Translations under genes and position numbers: made by a program
Notes under the pieces: model-generated
Told to the model about the DNA's origin: nothing
Seen by the model: the letters and a program-made list of their open reading frames with translations, nothing else
Database searches by the model: none
Assembly: GCF_001307275.1 (NCBI RefSeq)
Contig: NZ_CP012831.1
Span: 744,001 to 808,000 of the forward strand
DNA from: Pseudomonas fluorescens
GTDB taxonomy: Bacteria > Pseudomonadota > Gammaproteobacteria > Pseudomonadales > Pseudomonadaceae
Length of the DNA stretch: 64,000 bases
Reading direction: 5' to 3'
Shown here: positions 33,879 to 42,623 of the stretch, piece after piece
Position numbering within the stretch: position 1 is the first letter of the stretch
How the letters are laid out: each line of letters begins with the position of its first letter

Positions 33879-35210
33879 ATGCCCAAGCCTGCCGTTGCGC
33901 TCGACTTATTATTGCTGCCGACCTGGTTGGTGCCTGTCGAACCCGCCGGTGTAGTGCTCAAGGACCATGGCCTGGGCATTCGCGACGGTTGCATCGTGTT
34001 CATCGGTCCACGGGCAGAAGCCCTGAAGTGTGACGCCACCGAGGTCCGTGAACTGCCCGGCATGCTGCTCAGCCCCGGCCTGATCAACGCCCACGGCCAC
34101 GCGGCCATGACCCTTTTTCGCGGCCTGGCCGACGACCTGCCCTTGATGACCTGGCTGGAACAGCACATCTGGCCGGCTGAAGCCAAATGGGTCGATGAAG
34201 ATTTCGTCCGGGATGGCACCGACCTGGCAATCGCCGAGCAGATCAAGGGTGGCATCACCTGCTTCTCCGACATGTATTTCTACCCCAAGATCGCCAGCGA
34301 GTGCGTCCACGACAGCGGTATTCGCGCGCAAATCGCCATTCCGATCCTCGACTTTCCGATCCCCGGTGCGGCCAGCGCCGACGACGCCATTCGTCAGGGC
34401 ATCGAGTTGTTTGGCGACCTCAAGCACCATCCGCGGATCAAAGTCGCATTCGGCCCGCACGCGCCCTATACGGTAGGCGACGAGAACCTGGAGAAAATCC
34501 GCGTGATCGCCGAGGAACTGGACGCGGCCATTCATATGCATGTTCACGAAACCGCCTTCGAAGTGCAGCAGGCTGTGGATAACACCACTGAGCGGCCAAT
34601 GGCTCGCCTGGGACGCCTTGGCCTGCTGGGGCCACGCTTCCAGGCCGTGCACATGACTCAGATCAGCGACGAGGACCAGGCCCTGCTGGTAGAAAGCAAT
34701 TGCAGCGTGATCCATTGCCCGGAATCGAACCTGAAGCTGGCCAGCGGTTTCTGCCCGGTGGAACGCCTGTGGCAAGCCGGCGTCAATGTCGCCCTCGGCA
34801 CCGATGGTGCGGCGAGCAACAACGACCTGGACCTGCTCGGCGAAACCCGCACCGCCGCCCTGCTGGCCAAGGCCGTCGCTGGTTCGGCCACGGCCCTGGA
34901 TGCCCATCGGGCGCTGCGCATGGCCACGCTCAATGGCGCTCGGGCGCTGGGCATCGAAGCGACCGTCGGCTCCCTGGAAGTCGGCAAGGCCGCCGACCTG
35001 GTGGCCTTCGACCTGTCAGGCCTGGCCCAGCAGCCGATCTACGACCCGGTGTCGCAACTGATTTATGCCACCGGCCGCGATTGCGTCAAACACTTGTGGG
35101 TAGGCGGCAAGCCGTTACTGGAGGATGGCCGGCTGACCCGCATGGACGAACCGACACTGATCGCCACGGCCCAGGCCTGGGGTCGGCGCATCAGCGGCCA
35201 CAACGAATGA
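33879..35210 (+). CDS. mtaD: 5-methylthioadenosine deaminase (TRZ/ATZ amidohydrolase)
   Basis: Metal-dependent amidohydrolase of 443 aa. In Pseudomonas MtaD deaminates methylthioadenosine to methylthioinosine, which is then cleaved by an MTI phosphorylase, a variant methionine-salvage route. Metal ligands: [11 protein letters not shown] (about residues 63-73), FGPHAPYTV and HVHETAFE (near 200-220), and [13 protein letters not shown] (about 304-316). S-adenosylhomocysteine is another substrate in the family. Divergent from mtnA and followed by ubiG after 61 nt. Confidence 0.92.
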   Translation: MPKPAVALDLLLLPTWLVPVEPAGVVLKDHGLGIRDGCIVFIGPRAEALKCDATEVRELPGMLLSPGLINAHGHAAMTLFRGLADDLPLMTWLEQHIWPAEAKWVDEDFVRDGTDLAIAEQIKGGITCFSDMYFYPKIASECVHDSGIRAQIAIPILDFPIPGAASADDAIRQGIELFGDLKHHPRIKVAFGPHAPYTVGDENLEKIRVIAEELDAAIHMHVHETAFEVQQAVDNTTERPMARLGRLGLLGPRFQAVHMTQISDEDQALLVESNCSVIHCPESNLKLASGFCPVERLWQAGVNVALGTDGAASNNDLDLLGETRTAALLAKAVAGSATALDAHRALRMATLNGARALGIEATVGSLEVGKAADLVAFDLSGLAQQPIYDPVSQLIYATGRDCVKHLWVGGKPLLEDGRLTRMDEPTLIATAQAWGRRISGHNE

Positions 35211-35271
35211 CCACGCCCCTGGAGCCACGGCTCGGGGCATCTGATTTTTCAAGCTTTTCGAGGATCTGCAC

Positions 35272-35970
35272 ATGAGCAACGTCGACCACGCCGAAATCGC
35301 CAAGTTCGAAGCCCTGGCCCATCGCTGGTGGGACCGTGAAAGCGAATTCAAACCGCTGCACGACATCAACCCGCTGCGGGTCAACTGGATTGACGAACGG
35401 GTCAACCTGGCCGGCAAGAAGGTCCTCGACGTCGGTTGCGGTGGCGGCATCCTCAGTGAGGCCATGGCCCAGCGCGGGGCGACGGTGATGGGCATCGACA
35501 TGGGCGAAGCGCCGCTGGCGGTGGCGCAACTGCATCAATTGGAGTCCGGCGTCAGCGTGGAATACCGGCAGATCACCGCCGAAGCCCTGGCCGAAGAAAT
35601 GCCCGGCCAATTCGACGTGGTCACCTGCCTGGAAATGCTCGAACACGTGCCGGACCCGTCCTCGGTCATCCGCGCTTGCTTTAGCATGGTCAAGCCGGGC
35701 GGCCAGGTGTTCTTCTCCACCATCAACCGCAACCCGAAGGCGTACCTGTTCGCCATCATCGGCGCCGAATACATCATGAAGCTGCTGCCACGCGGCACCC
35801 ACGACTTCAAGAAATTCATCCGCCCTTCCGAGCTGGGCGCCTGGAGCCGTGCGGCCGGGCTGACCGTCAAGGACATCATCGGCCTGACCTACAACCCATT
35901 GACCAAGCACTACAAGCTGGCCGCCGACGTTGACGTCAACTACATGATCCAGACCCTGCGCGAGGAGTAA
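35272..35970 (+). CDS. ubiG: Ubiquinone biosynthesis O-methyltransferase UbiG
   Basis: SAM-dependent methyltransferase of 232 aa carrying out both O-methylations of ubiquinone synthesis. The family start [22 protein letters not shown] motif [14 protein letters not shown] (about residues 49-61) and [13 protein letters not shown] (about 115-127) are all present. GAGG precedes the ATG by 8 nt. It is followed 4 nt later by mupP, so the two are likely co-transcribed. Confidence 0.97.
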   Translation: MSNVDHAEIAKFEALAHRWWDRESEFKPLHDINPLRVNWIDERVNLAGKKVLDVGCGGGILSEAMAQRGATVMGIDMGEAPLAVAQLHQLESGVSVEYRQITAEALAEEMPGQFDVVTCLEMLEHVPDPSSVIRACFSMVKPGGQVFFSTINRNPKAYLFAIIGAEYIMKLLPRGTHDFKKFIRPSELGAWSRAAGLTVKDIIGLTYNPLTKHYKLAADVDVNYMIQTLREE

Positions 35971-35974
35971 GACG

Positions 35975-36646
35975 ATGCGTCTCAAAGCGGTTCTCTTCGA
36001 CATGGACGGCACGCTGCTCGACACCGCGCCGGATTTCATCGCCATTTGCCAGGCCATGCGCGCCGACCGTGGCTTGCCACCGATGAACACCCAACACATT
36101 CGCGACGAGATTTCCGGCGGCGCCCGGGCGATGGTCGCGGTGACCTTCTCCATGGACCCGGAATCACCAGGGTTCGAGGAATTGCGCCAGGAGTTCCTCG
36201 ACCGCTACCTCAAGGGTTGTGCGGTCCACAGCCACTTGTTCGACGGCATGGCCGAAGTGCTGGCCGATATCGAAGCGGCCAACCTGATCTGGGGCGTGGT
36301 CACCAACAAGCCCGTGCGTTTCGCCGAACCGATCATGCAGCAACTGGGCCTGGCCGAGCGTTCGAAAGTGCTGATCTGCCCTGACCACGTGAAAAACAGC
36401 AAGCCGGACCCGGAACCGCTGACCCTGGCCTGCAAGATGCTCGACCTGGACCCGGCCAGCGTGCTGTTCGTGGGCGATGACCTGCGGGACATCGAGTCCG
36501 GCCGCAGCGCCGGCACCAAGACCTGCGCGGTGACCTACGGCTACATCCACCCGGACGACAACCCCAGGCACTGGGGCGCGGATGTGGTGATCGACCACCC
36601 TTCGGCGCTACGTGAAGTGTTGGATAACGCGTTGTGCAGTTGCTGA
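35975..36646 (+). CDS. mupP: N-acetylmuramic acid 6-phosphate phosphatase MupP
   Basis: HAD-superfamily phosphatase of 223 aa, annotated in older work as a Gph-like phosphoglycolate phosphatase. In Pseudomonas the gene between ubiG and the YciK-like SDR is mupP, which dephosphorylates MurNAc-6-P in peptidoglycan recycling and supports intrinsic fosfomycin tolerance. Motif I is [11 protein letters not shown] (residues 7-17), motif [11 protein letters not shown], motif III/IV KPDPEPL and [12 protein letters not shown]. The cap region (about 20-85) is alpha-helical. A phosphoglycolate role cannot be excluded from sequence. Confidence 0.92.
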   Translation: MRLKAVLFDMDGTLLDTAPDFIAICQAMRADRGLPPMNTQHIRDEISGGARAMVAVTFSMDPESPGFEELRQEFLDRYLKGCAVHSHLFDGMAEVLADIEAANLIWGVVTNKPVRFAEPIMQQLGLAERSKVLICPDHVKNSKPDPEPLTLACKMLDLDPASVLFVGDDLRDIESGRSAGTKTCAVTYGYIHPDDNPRHWGADVVIDHPSALREVLDNALCSC

Positions 36647-36671
36647 ACTGACGGAATCGATGCTACCGCCC

Positions 36672-36763
36672 TTGTGGCGAGGGAGCTTGCTCCCGCTGGA
36701 GCGCGAAGCGGTCCCCTGGACGACGGCTGCGCCGCCGAGCGGGAGCAAGCTCCCTCGCCACAA
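36672..36763. repeat. Long palindromic element, GGCGAGGGAGCTTGCTCCC family
   Basis: Outer arms TTGTGGCGAGGGAGCTTGCT and its complement (about 26 bp each) enclose about 45 nt that hold a smaller inner repeat around GCGAAGCGG. The same element recurs at 46161-46264 and 50270-50389. It lies between mupP and the YciK-like gene. Confidence 0.88.
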
Positions 36764-36829
36764 AAGCCTCTTTGCCACAAAAGCTTCCTCGTCACCGGTA
36801 CTGTGCCGCTCTAATTGTTGAGGTTTTTT

Positions 36830-37570
36830 ATGTTTGATTATTCCGCCCGTCCCGACCTGCTCAATGGCCGGGTGATCCTGGTCACCGGCGCCGGTCGCGG
36901 GATCGGTGCCGCTGCGGCGAAAACCTACGCCGCCCACGGTGCCACCGTACTGCTGCTGGGCAAGACCGAAGCCAACCTGACCCAGGTCTACGATGAAATC
37001 GAAGCGGCCGGTCATCCGCAGCCAGCGGTGATCCCGTTCAACCTCGAAACCGCACTGCCTCATCAGTACGATGAACTGGCGGCGATGATCGAAACCGAGT
37101 TCGGTCATCTGGACGGCTTGCTGCACAACGCCTCGATCATCGGCCCACGTACGCCACTGGAACAGTTGTCCGGTGAGAACTTCATGCGGGTGATGCACGT
37201 CAACGTCAACGCGATGTTCATGCTCACCAGCACCTTGCTGCCGCTGCTCAAGCTCTCCAAGGATGCGTCCGTGGTGTTCACCTCCAGCAGCGTCGGCCGC
37301 AAGGGCCGGGCCTACTGGGGCGCCTATGGCGTGTCCAAGTTCGCCACCGAGGGGCTGATGCAGACCCTGGCCGACGAAGTCGATACCGTCGCCGCCGTGC
37401 GCGCCAACAGCATCAACCCCGGCGCCACCCGCACCAGCATGCGCGCCCAGGCCTACCCGGGAGAAAACCCGCTCAACAATCCGACGCCCGAAGCGATCAT
37501 GCCGGTCTACCTGTACCTCATGGGCCCGGACAGCACCGGCGTCAACGGTCAGGCGTTCAACGCACAATAA
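36830..37570 (+). CDS. YciK-like short-chain dehydrogenase
   Basis: SDR oxidoreductase of 246 aa with NAD(P)-binding LVTGAGRGIGAAAAK (about residues 18-32), HNAS at the usual place, and catalytic Tyr-x3-Lys in YGVSK near residue 165. The ATG at 36830 has GAGG 6 nt upstream and fixes the start; an upstream TTG does not. It closes the conserved mtaD-ubiG-mupP-yciK series seen in P. aeruginosa. The substrate of YciK is not known to me. Confidence 0.9.
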   Translation: MFDYSARPDLLNGRVILVTGAGRGIGAAAAKTYAAHGATVLLLGKTEANLTQVYDEIEAAGHPQPAVIPFNLETALPHQYDELAAMIETEFGHLDGLLHNASIIGPRTPLEQLSGENFMRVMHVNVNAMFMLTSTLLPLLKLSKDASVVFTSSSVGRKGRAYWGAYGVSKFATEGLMQTLADEVDTVAAVRANSINPGATRTSMRAQAYPGENPLNNPTPEAIMPVYLYLMGPDSTGVNGQAFNAQ

Positions 37571-37574
37571 TGAA

Positions 37575-37610
37575 GCCGGCATCGCGACGATTTACCGTCG
37601 CGATGCCGGC
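37575..37610. terminator. Perfect 15-bp hairpin after the YciK-like gene
   Basis: GCCGGCATCGCGACG (37575-37589) and its exact complement (37596-37610) enclose a 6-nt loop, starting 4 nt after the stop. There is no T tract, so it may block 3' exonucleases or act with other factors rather than be a classical terminator. Confidence 0.6.
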
Positions 37611-37718
37611 CCCCGTCGACGCCAAACCAGGCGAACCGCCAAGGCCACGTCGCCCCTGCATTCGCGACTCGCTATCAATTCATTGATTTCTAATCGGTTT
37701 TTACGCAAGTGAACCGAA

Positions 37719-37734
37719 TGGCACGACTTTCGCT
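37719..37734 (+). promoter_or_regulatory. Sigma-54 (RpoN) promoter candidate
   Basis: TGGCACG-ACTT-TCGCT matches the -24/-12 consensus with a perfect -24 box, GG and GC exactly 10 nt apart and one mismatch in the -12 box. Transcription would start near 37745, giving a leader of about 170 nt before the diguanylate cyclase. The rest of the 348-nt space (37571-37918) holds only the hairpin noted separately; no gene was seen. Confidence 0.55.
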
Positions 37735-37918
37735 CTAACCTCTTCAAACATGCCATGTTCGGCAGGTAATGGACGTTGAGACGAGACTTATGCCTGCCAT
37801 GGAAGCGGACTAGACTCAAATCAGGTGTCCTACGGGACTGAAGGACCAGTACGACGTGCAGCCCAAAGCCGCCACACCCAACCTGTCGGGACAGATTTAG
37901 CTTAGGGGCTAACGCCAT

Positions 37919-38845
37919 ATGAAAACGCCCAACCAGATCAACGCGTTCGACTTCGACAGCGCCAAATTGCAGCGTTTGGGCCTGACTCAGCCAGCGCCGC
38001 TCCCTGCACGCTCCGTCAGTCTGTCGCAATTGCGCCAGCAACTGAGCCAGCAACTACAGACCAGCCTGGAGCCACAGCGCATCCTGGGCCTGTTTTTCCG
38101 GGAAATTCAGCGACTGGTGCCCCTGGATGCGTTGGCCTATCAGCACAAAGCCAGTGACCTGCGCCTGGAGTTCGGGCAACGCGGGCATCACACCCTCAGC
38201 TACAACCTCAGCCATGAAGGCGAACACCTGGGTGAACTGGTATTCCGCCGTAACCAACGTTTCTCCGAGGCGGAACAGAGCGATCTCGAATCCATCATGT
38301 CGACGCTGCTCTATCCACTGCGCAACGCGCTGCTCTACCGCGCCGCGACCCAAAGCGCCCTGCGCGATCCGCTGACCGGCACCGGCAACCGCATCGCCAT
38401 GGACCAGACCCTGATGCGGGAAATCGACATGGCCAAGCGTCATTCGCAACCCTTGTCGGTGCTGATGCTCGATATCGATCATTTCAAGCGCATCAACGAC
38501 AGCCATGGTCACGGTGTTGGCGACGAAGTGCTCAAGGCCGTGGCCGAGTCGATCAAGGGCCAACTGCGCAATGTGGACATGGTGTTCAGGTTCGGTGGTG
38601 AAGAATTTCTGATCCTGCTGGCCAATACCAGCCGGGATGCCGCCGCCATGGTCGGTGAACGACTGCGTTATGCCGCCCAGGCCCAGGATTACTTCGCCAC
38701 AGGCACAAGGATCGAGCTGACGGTCAGCCTGGGGTGCGCCACCCTGCTACCGGGGGAATCCTCGGAAAGCCTGCTGCGCAGGGCCGACAGCGCGCTGTAC
38801 GTAGCCAAGCGCGAAGGCCGCAATCGGCTGGCGATGGCCGGCTGA
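37919..38845 (+). CDS. Diguanylate cyclase with GAF-like N-terminus
   Basis: A 308-aa c-di-GMP synthase. Residues about 30-135 look like a soluble GAF-type sensor with no membrane helix or signal peptide. The GGDEF domain (about 145-305) has LRDPLTGTGNR, the metal-binding MLDIDHFKRIND, the active-site GGEEF and, five residues before it, an intact RxxD inhibitory site (RNVD), so feedback inhibition by c-di-GMP is expected. It is preceded by a sigma-54-like promoter and followed by a dense REP cluster. The homologous P. aeruginosa gene, to my knowledge PA3177, is in the same neighbourhood. The sensed signal is unknown. Confidence 0.93.
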   Translation: MKTPNQINAFDFDSAKLQRLGLTQPAPLPARSVSLSQLRQQLSQQLQTSLEPQRILGLFFREIQRLVPLDALAYQHKASDLRLEFGQRGHHTLSYNLSHEGEHLGELVFRRNQRFSEAEQSDLESIMSTLLYPLRNALLYRAATQSALRDPLTGTGNRIAMDQTLMREIDMAKRHSQPLSVLMLDIDHFKRINDSHGHGVGDEVLKAVAESIKGQLRNVDMVFRFGGEEFLILLANTSRDAAAMVGERLRYAAQAQDYFATGTRIELTVSLGCATLLPGESSESLLRRADSALYVAKREGRNRLAMAG

Positions 38846-38852
38846 AAACCAC

Positions 38853-38975
38853 TGTGGGGGCGAGCTTGTGTGGGGGCGAGCTTGTGTGGGAGCGAGCTTG
38901 CTCGCGATGACGGCAGCACATCCAACATCTGCGCGAACTGACCCACCGCTATCGCGAGCAAGCTCGCTCCCACAG
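38853..38975. repeat. REP pair with a 16-bp arm triplicated in tandem
   Basis: Two truncated arm copies TGTGGGGGCGAGCTTG (38853-38868, 38869-38884) lie directly before a full REP (38885-38912); an inverted REP follows at 38948-38975. The two truncated copies are identical to each other. Confidence 0.88.
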
Positions 38976-39016
38976 GGATTTGGGGTGAACCTGAAGCCAG
39001 CACTCATCCAAAACAA

Positions 39017-39107
39017 CTGTGGGAGCGGGCTTGCTCGCGATAGCGGCCTGGCAGTCAACCTCCCCGTCGACTGTCAGACCTCTTCGCGAGCAGGCTCGCT
39101 CCCACAG
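39017..39107. repeat. REP pair (REPIN)
   Basis: Inverted copies at 39017-39046 and 39083-39107, the second REPIN in the space between the diguanylate cyclase and undA. It sits just beyond the undA stop. Confidence 0.88.
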
Positions 39108-39133
39108 GTTGTGGCTATCTGTAGCGGTAGTAA

Positions 39134-39937
39134 TCAGCTCCCGGCCAGCGCCAGACGCTCACGGGTGGCTGACGCCCTGCTGGCAGGCTCCGCCTGTTCC
39201 AGCTGCATGCAACGTTCCAGGAACAGGTACATGTAGTCATAGCTCTTGCACACGGCCTGGCGCAGCTCTGTTTGCAGCGCCTTGCTCGGGTTCATCCCCG
39301 CCAGCGTACAGATGATTTCCAGGGCTTCCCAAGGATGGGCATCGTCGTACTGGGCATGCATCTTCAGCCACTTCATGGCCCGCTTGCGGTCTTCCTCGGC
39401 GAAGGCGGCCGCGTAGACACCGTTGGAACACACCAGCGCCGACCACTCTCCCGTGGCGCCCTCGATGGCGTAGTTGGTCGCGGCGATGGCCACGATCAAC
39501 GAGTCCGAGGAACTGGTGTGCCAGCACCAGTGGCTCAAGGCGTGCAGCTCAGGCGGTACCTGCTGGGCTTGCAGGTCTTCCAGGGTCACGCCATGGGCGG
39601 CGCTCCAGTTGACCCAGTAGTCGGCATGGTTGAGTTCGACACGAATGTTGCGCATCAGCCAGCGACGCGCCATGTCCTCGCCGGGGTGGCGGGCAAAGCG
39701 GGTCTTGGTGAGGTTCTGTGCCATGTATAAAGCGAACTGTTCGACGACCGGCCAACCACCAATGAGGTAGTGGCGCATGGTCTTGGCGCTGAGCTTGTTG
39801 TCGCGCATGCGCTGATACAGTTCGTGTTCGACAACCCGGCGCTTGCTCTCGCTGCAATCGGTAATGAGCTGCTGTGCCCATTTCGGATAGCTTGTGGCGT
39901 CCATGAGCGGGCCTGTTCGGTTGAATGTGTCGATCAC
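39134..39937 (-). CDS. undA: UndA, medium-chain fatty acid oxidative decarboxylase (1-undecene synthase)
   Basis: Heme-oxygenase-like non-heme diiron oxidase (TenA/PqqC fold), 267 aa. UndA of P. protegens Pf-5 converts lauric acid to 1-undecene with O2. Numbering from the GTG at 39937 places the ligands exactly where I recall them in UndA: Glu101 and His104 (RVELNHADYW), Glu159 (YAIEGATGEW), His194, Asp198 and His201 (KMHAQYDDAHPWE). The GTG has GGAG 7 nt upstream; starting at a later ATG would break that numbering. Older annotation would call it a TenA-family regulator, which is not supported. It is flanked by c-di-GMP genes, but no functional link is evident. Confidence 0.92.
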   Translation of the reverse strand: MIDTFNRTGPLMDATSYPKWAQQLITDCSESKRRVVEHELYQRMRDNKLSAKTMRHYLIGGWPVVEQFALYMAQNLTKTRFARHPGEDMARRWLMRNIRVELNHADYWVNWSAAHGVTLEDLQAQQVPPELHALSHWCWHTSSSDSLIVAIAATNYAIEGATGEWSALVCSNGVYAAAFAEEDRKRAMKWLKMHAQYDDAHPWEALEIICTLAGMNPSKALQTELRQAVCKSYDYMYLFLERCMQLEQAEPASRASATRERLALAGS

Positions 39938-39982
39938 TGTCGGGCTCCTTTTGATTGTGATTTTCTCGGATCAACAAGAGGT

Positions 39983-42442
39983 TCAGCGGAACGTGCCGGG
40001 GGCCTTGAATAACAGCGGCTGGGGCCGGGCCGGCCGACATTGCAACGTGTCGCAGGTAAACAATTGCGGGCGTTCGATCACATACCCCTGAGCGAAGTCC
40101 ACCCCTATCTCCAGCAATGCCTGCTCGATCTGGGCGGTTTCAACGAACTCGGCAATCGTGCGCTTACCCATGACGTGACCGATGTGATTGATCACTTCGA
40201 CCATTGCACGGTTAATCGGGTCGTCCAGCATATCCTTTACGAAACTCCCGTCGATCTTCAAGAAGTCTACAGGTAAATGTTTCAGGTAAGCGAATGAAGA
40301 CATTCCGGCGCAAAAGTCATCCAGAGAGAAATAGCAGCCCAAGCTCTTGAGTTCATTGATAAAGCGGATCGCACTGCCCAAATTCGAAATAGCGCTGGTC
40401 TCTGTAATTTCAAAACAAATCATTTCCGGCGGAATCGAGTAGGCCACGAACTGTTTACGCAGGAAGTCGAGGAACGCCTGATCTCCGATAGTTGTGCCTG
40501 ACAGATTAATCGCACACATCGCCATGGGCCCCTGCCGCGATTCATTCAGGCACTGGCGGATAATCTTGAAGACATTCTCCACCACCCAACGGTCCAGGGA
40601 CGTCATCAGCCCGTAGCGTTCCGCCGCGGGAATGAAGCTGTCCGGCAGGATCATCCGCCCGGCTTCGTCATGCAGGCGCAACAGGATTTCAATGTGCCCG
40701 CCACCATGATCGCCCGGCCCCAGCGCGGCGATTTCCTGGGCATACAAGCAAAAGCGGTTTTCCTCCAGGGCCATGTGCAAGCGCTGGACCCAGGCCATCT
40801 CGCCAAAGCGCAGGGACAACTCCGAGTCGTCGGCATGATAGACCTGGACCCGGTTGCGCCCCTTTTCCTTGGCCATGTAACAGGCCATGTCGGCGGCCCG
40901 CAGGGAAGCCTCCAGGGTCGTCGGGGTCTGGGCGATATGCACCAGGCCGATGCTCACGGTGGTCACGAACGGCCGGCCCTTCCAGACAAAGTGCAGGTTC
41001 TGCACGGTCTGGCGCAGCCCTTCGGCGATTTTTTCCGCCGCCTCCGGCGAACAGTTCTCCAGCAGGATCCCGAACTCATCGCCACCCAATCGGGCCAGGG
41101 TGTCATTTTCCCGCAACCCCGACTGCAGCAAGGCGCAGATATGCCGCAACAATTCGTCACCCGCCGCATGACCGCAGGTGTCGTTGACCAGCTTGAACTG
41201 ATCCAGGTCGAGAAACATCAAGGCATGGCGCCCGATCTGGCGAGTGAGGTTGTGCAAGGCCTGCTCGAGGCGATACTCGAACTCCCGGCGGTTGGCCAGG
41301 CCAGTCAGGGCGTCATGGGTGGCCTGCCATGACAGGTTGGCGATGTATTGCCGCTCCTGGGTCATGTCATGCAGCACCAGCACGGCGCCACTGACCTTGC
41401 CCGCATGGCGGATCGGCGCGCCCACCAGGGTGACCGACACGGTGCTGCCATCCAGGCGCTGGATCAGTTTCGAATGTTCACTGGCGCCGCTGAGCCGACC
41501 GCTGAGGATGTGCTCGATCAGGGTCAGCCCTTCGGTCTGGGCATTGTCATCGAGCAAATTGAACAGCGCCGCCAGGGGCAAGCCCGTGGCGTGCTCGGCC
41601 TTCCAATGGGTCATCGCTTCGGCGGCGGGGTTCATGTAGGCGATGCCCCCCTCCACGTCGGTGGTGATCACCCCATCACCGATGGATTGCAGGGTGATCT
41701 GTGCCCGCTCTTTCTCCATCTGCAGCGCATTGGCGAACACCTGCCGCTGGGCCAGCAGTTTATGGGTACGCAACAACGCCAGGACGATCAACCCCAGGGC
41801 GGTGGCGAAATTGGTCACCAGCAAGAGCCGCAGGATGAAACGCGACCCCTCGCCCAAGGCGTCGCTGAACGCCTTGGCAGCCGGGGTGACGGAATCGTTG
41901 ATCGCAAAGATCTGGGCCTTCCAGCCGCGAATATCCACCTCTGACGCCTGGCCCGCGACAATACTGCTGTGCATCTGCCGGGCGACGTTATCCAGTTCGG
42001 TCAGGTAGCCATCACCCACCGTCCAGAGATCGATGGCTTCTTCCAGGTAACTGAAGTGACGGAAATTCAGATAAAGCCAGATCACGCTGGCCACATCGTC
42101 CGGATGATTGCCGCCCTTGAGGATGCCGGCCCGCGCCGCTTCCAGGTTCGGCGGTTGGCGGTCCAGCGCTACCCGCAGCTCATGGCCACCCTCGGGTACG
42201 GCGATGGCTTGCTGGTATTTGCGAAAAATCGCCTCGTCACGGCTGTCGGCGTAGAGGTTGAGGTAATAGATCGCGTCTTTCTGGCCCTTGGACCAGAGAC
42301 TCTCCCCCGCTACATAGCCGCGGACTGCGGAAAGCACGTAAAGGCTGACGCCGCCAAGCAATGCCTGAAATAGCACAACGGCAATAAAGGGCCAGACGAT
42401 GCCCAGCAGCCGTGGTGTTCCGAGAGTCTGCTTTTGCTTCAT
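39983..42442 (-). CDS. Membrane GGDEF-EAL c-di-GMP regulator with PAS domain
   Basis: A 819-aa protein: a helix at about residues 14-36, a periplasmic sensor part (about 37-205), a second helix (about 210-230), a PAS domain (about 245-360), GGDEF (about 375-535) and EAL (about 545-800). The cyclase motif LGGDEFG is intact and preceded by an RxxD inhibitory site (REND). The EAL domain has EIL in place of EAL, but NLSG, EITET, LDDFCAG, KIDGSF and the late AEFVET are kept, so phosphodiesterase activity is plausible. Net activity cannot be predicted. The ATG at 42442 has AGGG about 7 nt upstream and puts the first helix near the N-terminus. Confidence 0.92.
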   Translation of the reverse strand: MKQKQTLGTPRLLGIVWPFIAVVLFQALLGGVSLYVLSAVRGYVAGESLWSKGQKDAIYYLNLYADSRDEAIFRKYQQAIAVPEGGHELRVALDRQPPNLEAARAGILKGGNHPDDVASVIWLYLNFRHFSYLEEAIDLWTVGDGYLTELDNVARQMHSSIVAGQASEVDIRGWKAQIFAINDSVTPAAKAFSDALGEGSRFILRLLLVTNFATALGLIVLALLRTHKLLAQRQVFANALQMEKERAQITLQSIGDGVITTDVEGGIAYMNPAAEAMTHWKAEHATGLPLAALFNLLDDNAQTEGLTLIEHILSGRLSGASEHSKLIQRLDGSTVSVTLVGAPIRHAGKVSGAVLVLHDMTQERQYIANLSWQATHDALTGLANRREFEYRLEQALHNLTRQIGRHALMFLDLDQFKLVNDTCGHAAGDELLRHICALLQSGLRENDTLARLGGDEFGILLENCSPEAAEKIAEGLRQTVQNLHFVWKGRPFVTTVSIGLVHIAQTPTTLEASLRAADMACYMAKEKGRNRVQVYHADDSELSLRFGEMAWVQRLHMALEENRFCLYAQEIAALGPGDHGGGHIEILLRLHDEAGRMILPDSFIPAAERYGLMTSLDRWVVENVFKIIRQCLNESRQGPMAMCAINLSGTTIGDQAFLDFLRKQFVAYSIPPEMICFEITETSAISNLGSAIRFINELKSLGCYFSLDDFCAGMSSFAYLKHLPVDFLKIDGSFVKDMLDDPINRAMVEVINHIGHVMGKRTIAEFVETAQIEQALLEIGVDFAQGYVIERPQLFTCDTLQCRPARPQPLLFKAPGTFR

Positions 42443-42623
42443 GAGGTCCCTTGCACAGGTACTGCCGGACGAACACCCGCCAGAATTCCGCTCCTGACTC
42501 AACAGCCTAGGCTAGTTTTCGACCCATAGAATGAATGGATGAAGAGATCTTTGCGTGGAATTTGGAAGAATCGGCGGGTTTGCCTGTTTTTTCCGATACT
42601 AAGCACAGAAAACGGCGGGAAAC

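Noticed and set aside
37742..37918. CsrA-type GGA sites in the diguanylate cyclase leader
   Set aside because: A few GGA triplets (around CGGGAC and AAGGACC) occur, but none matches the full motif in a clear hairpin loop.
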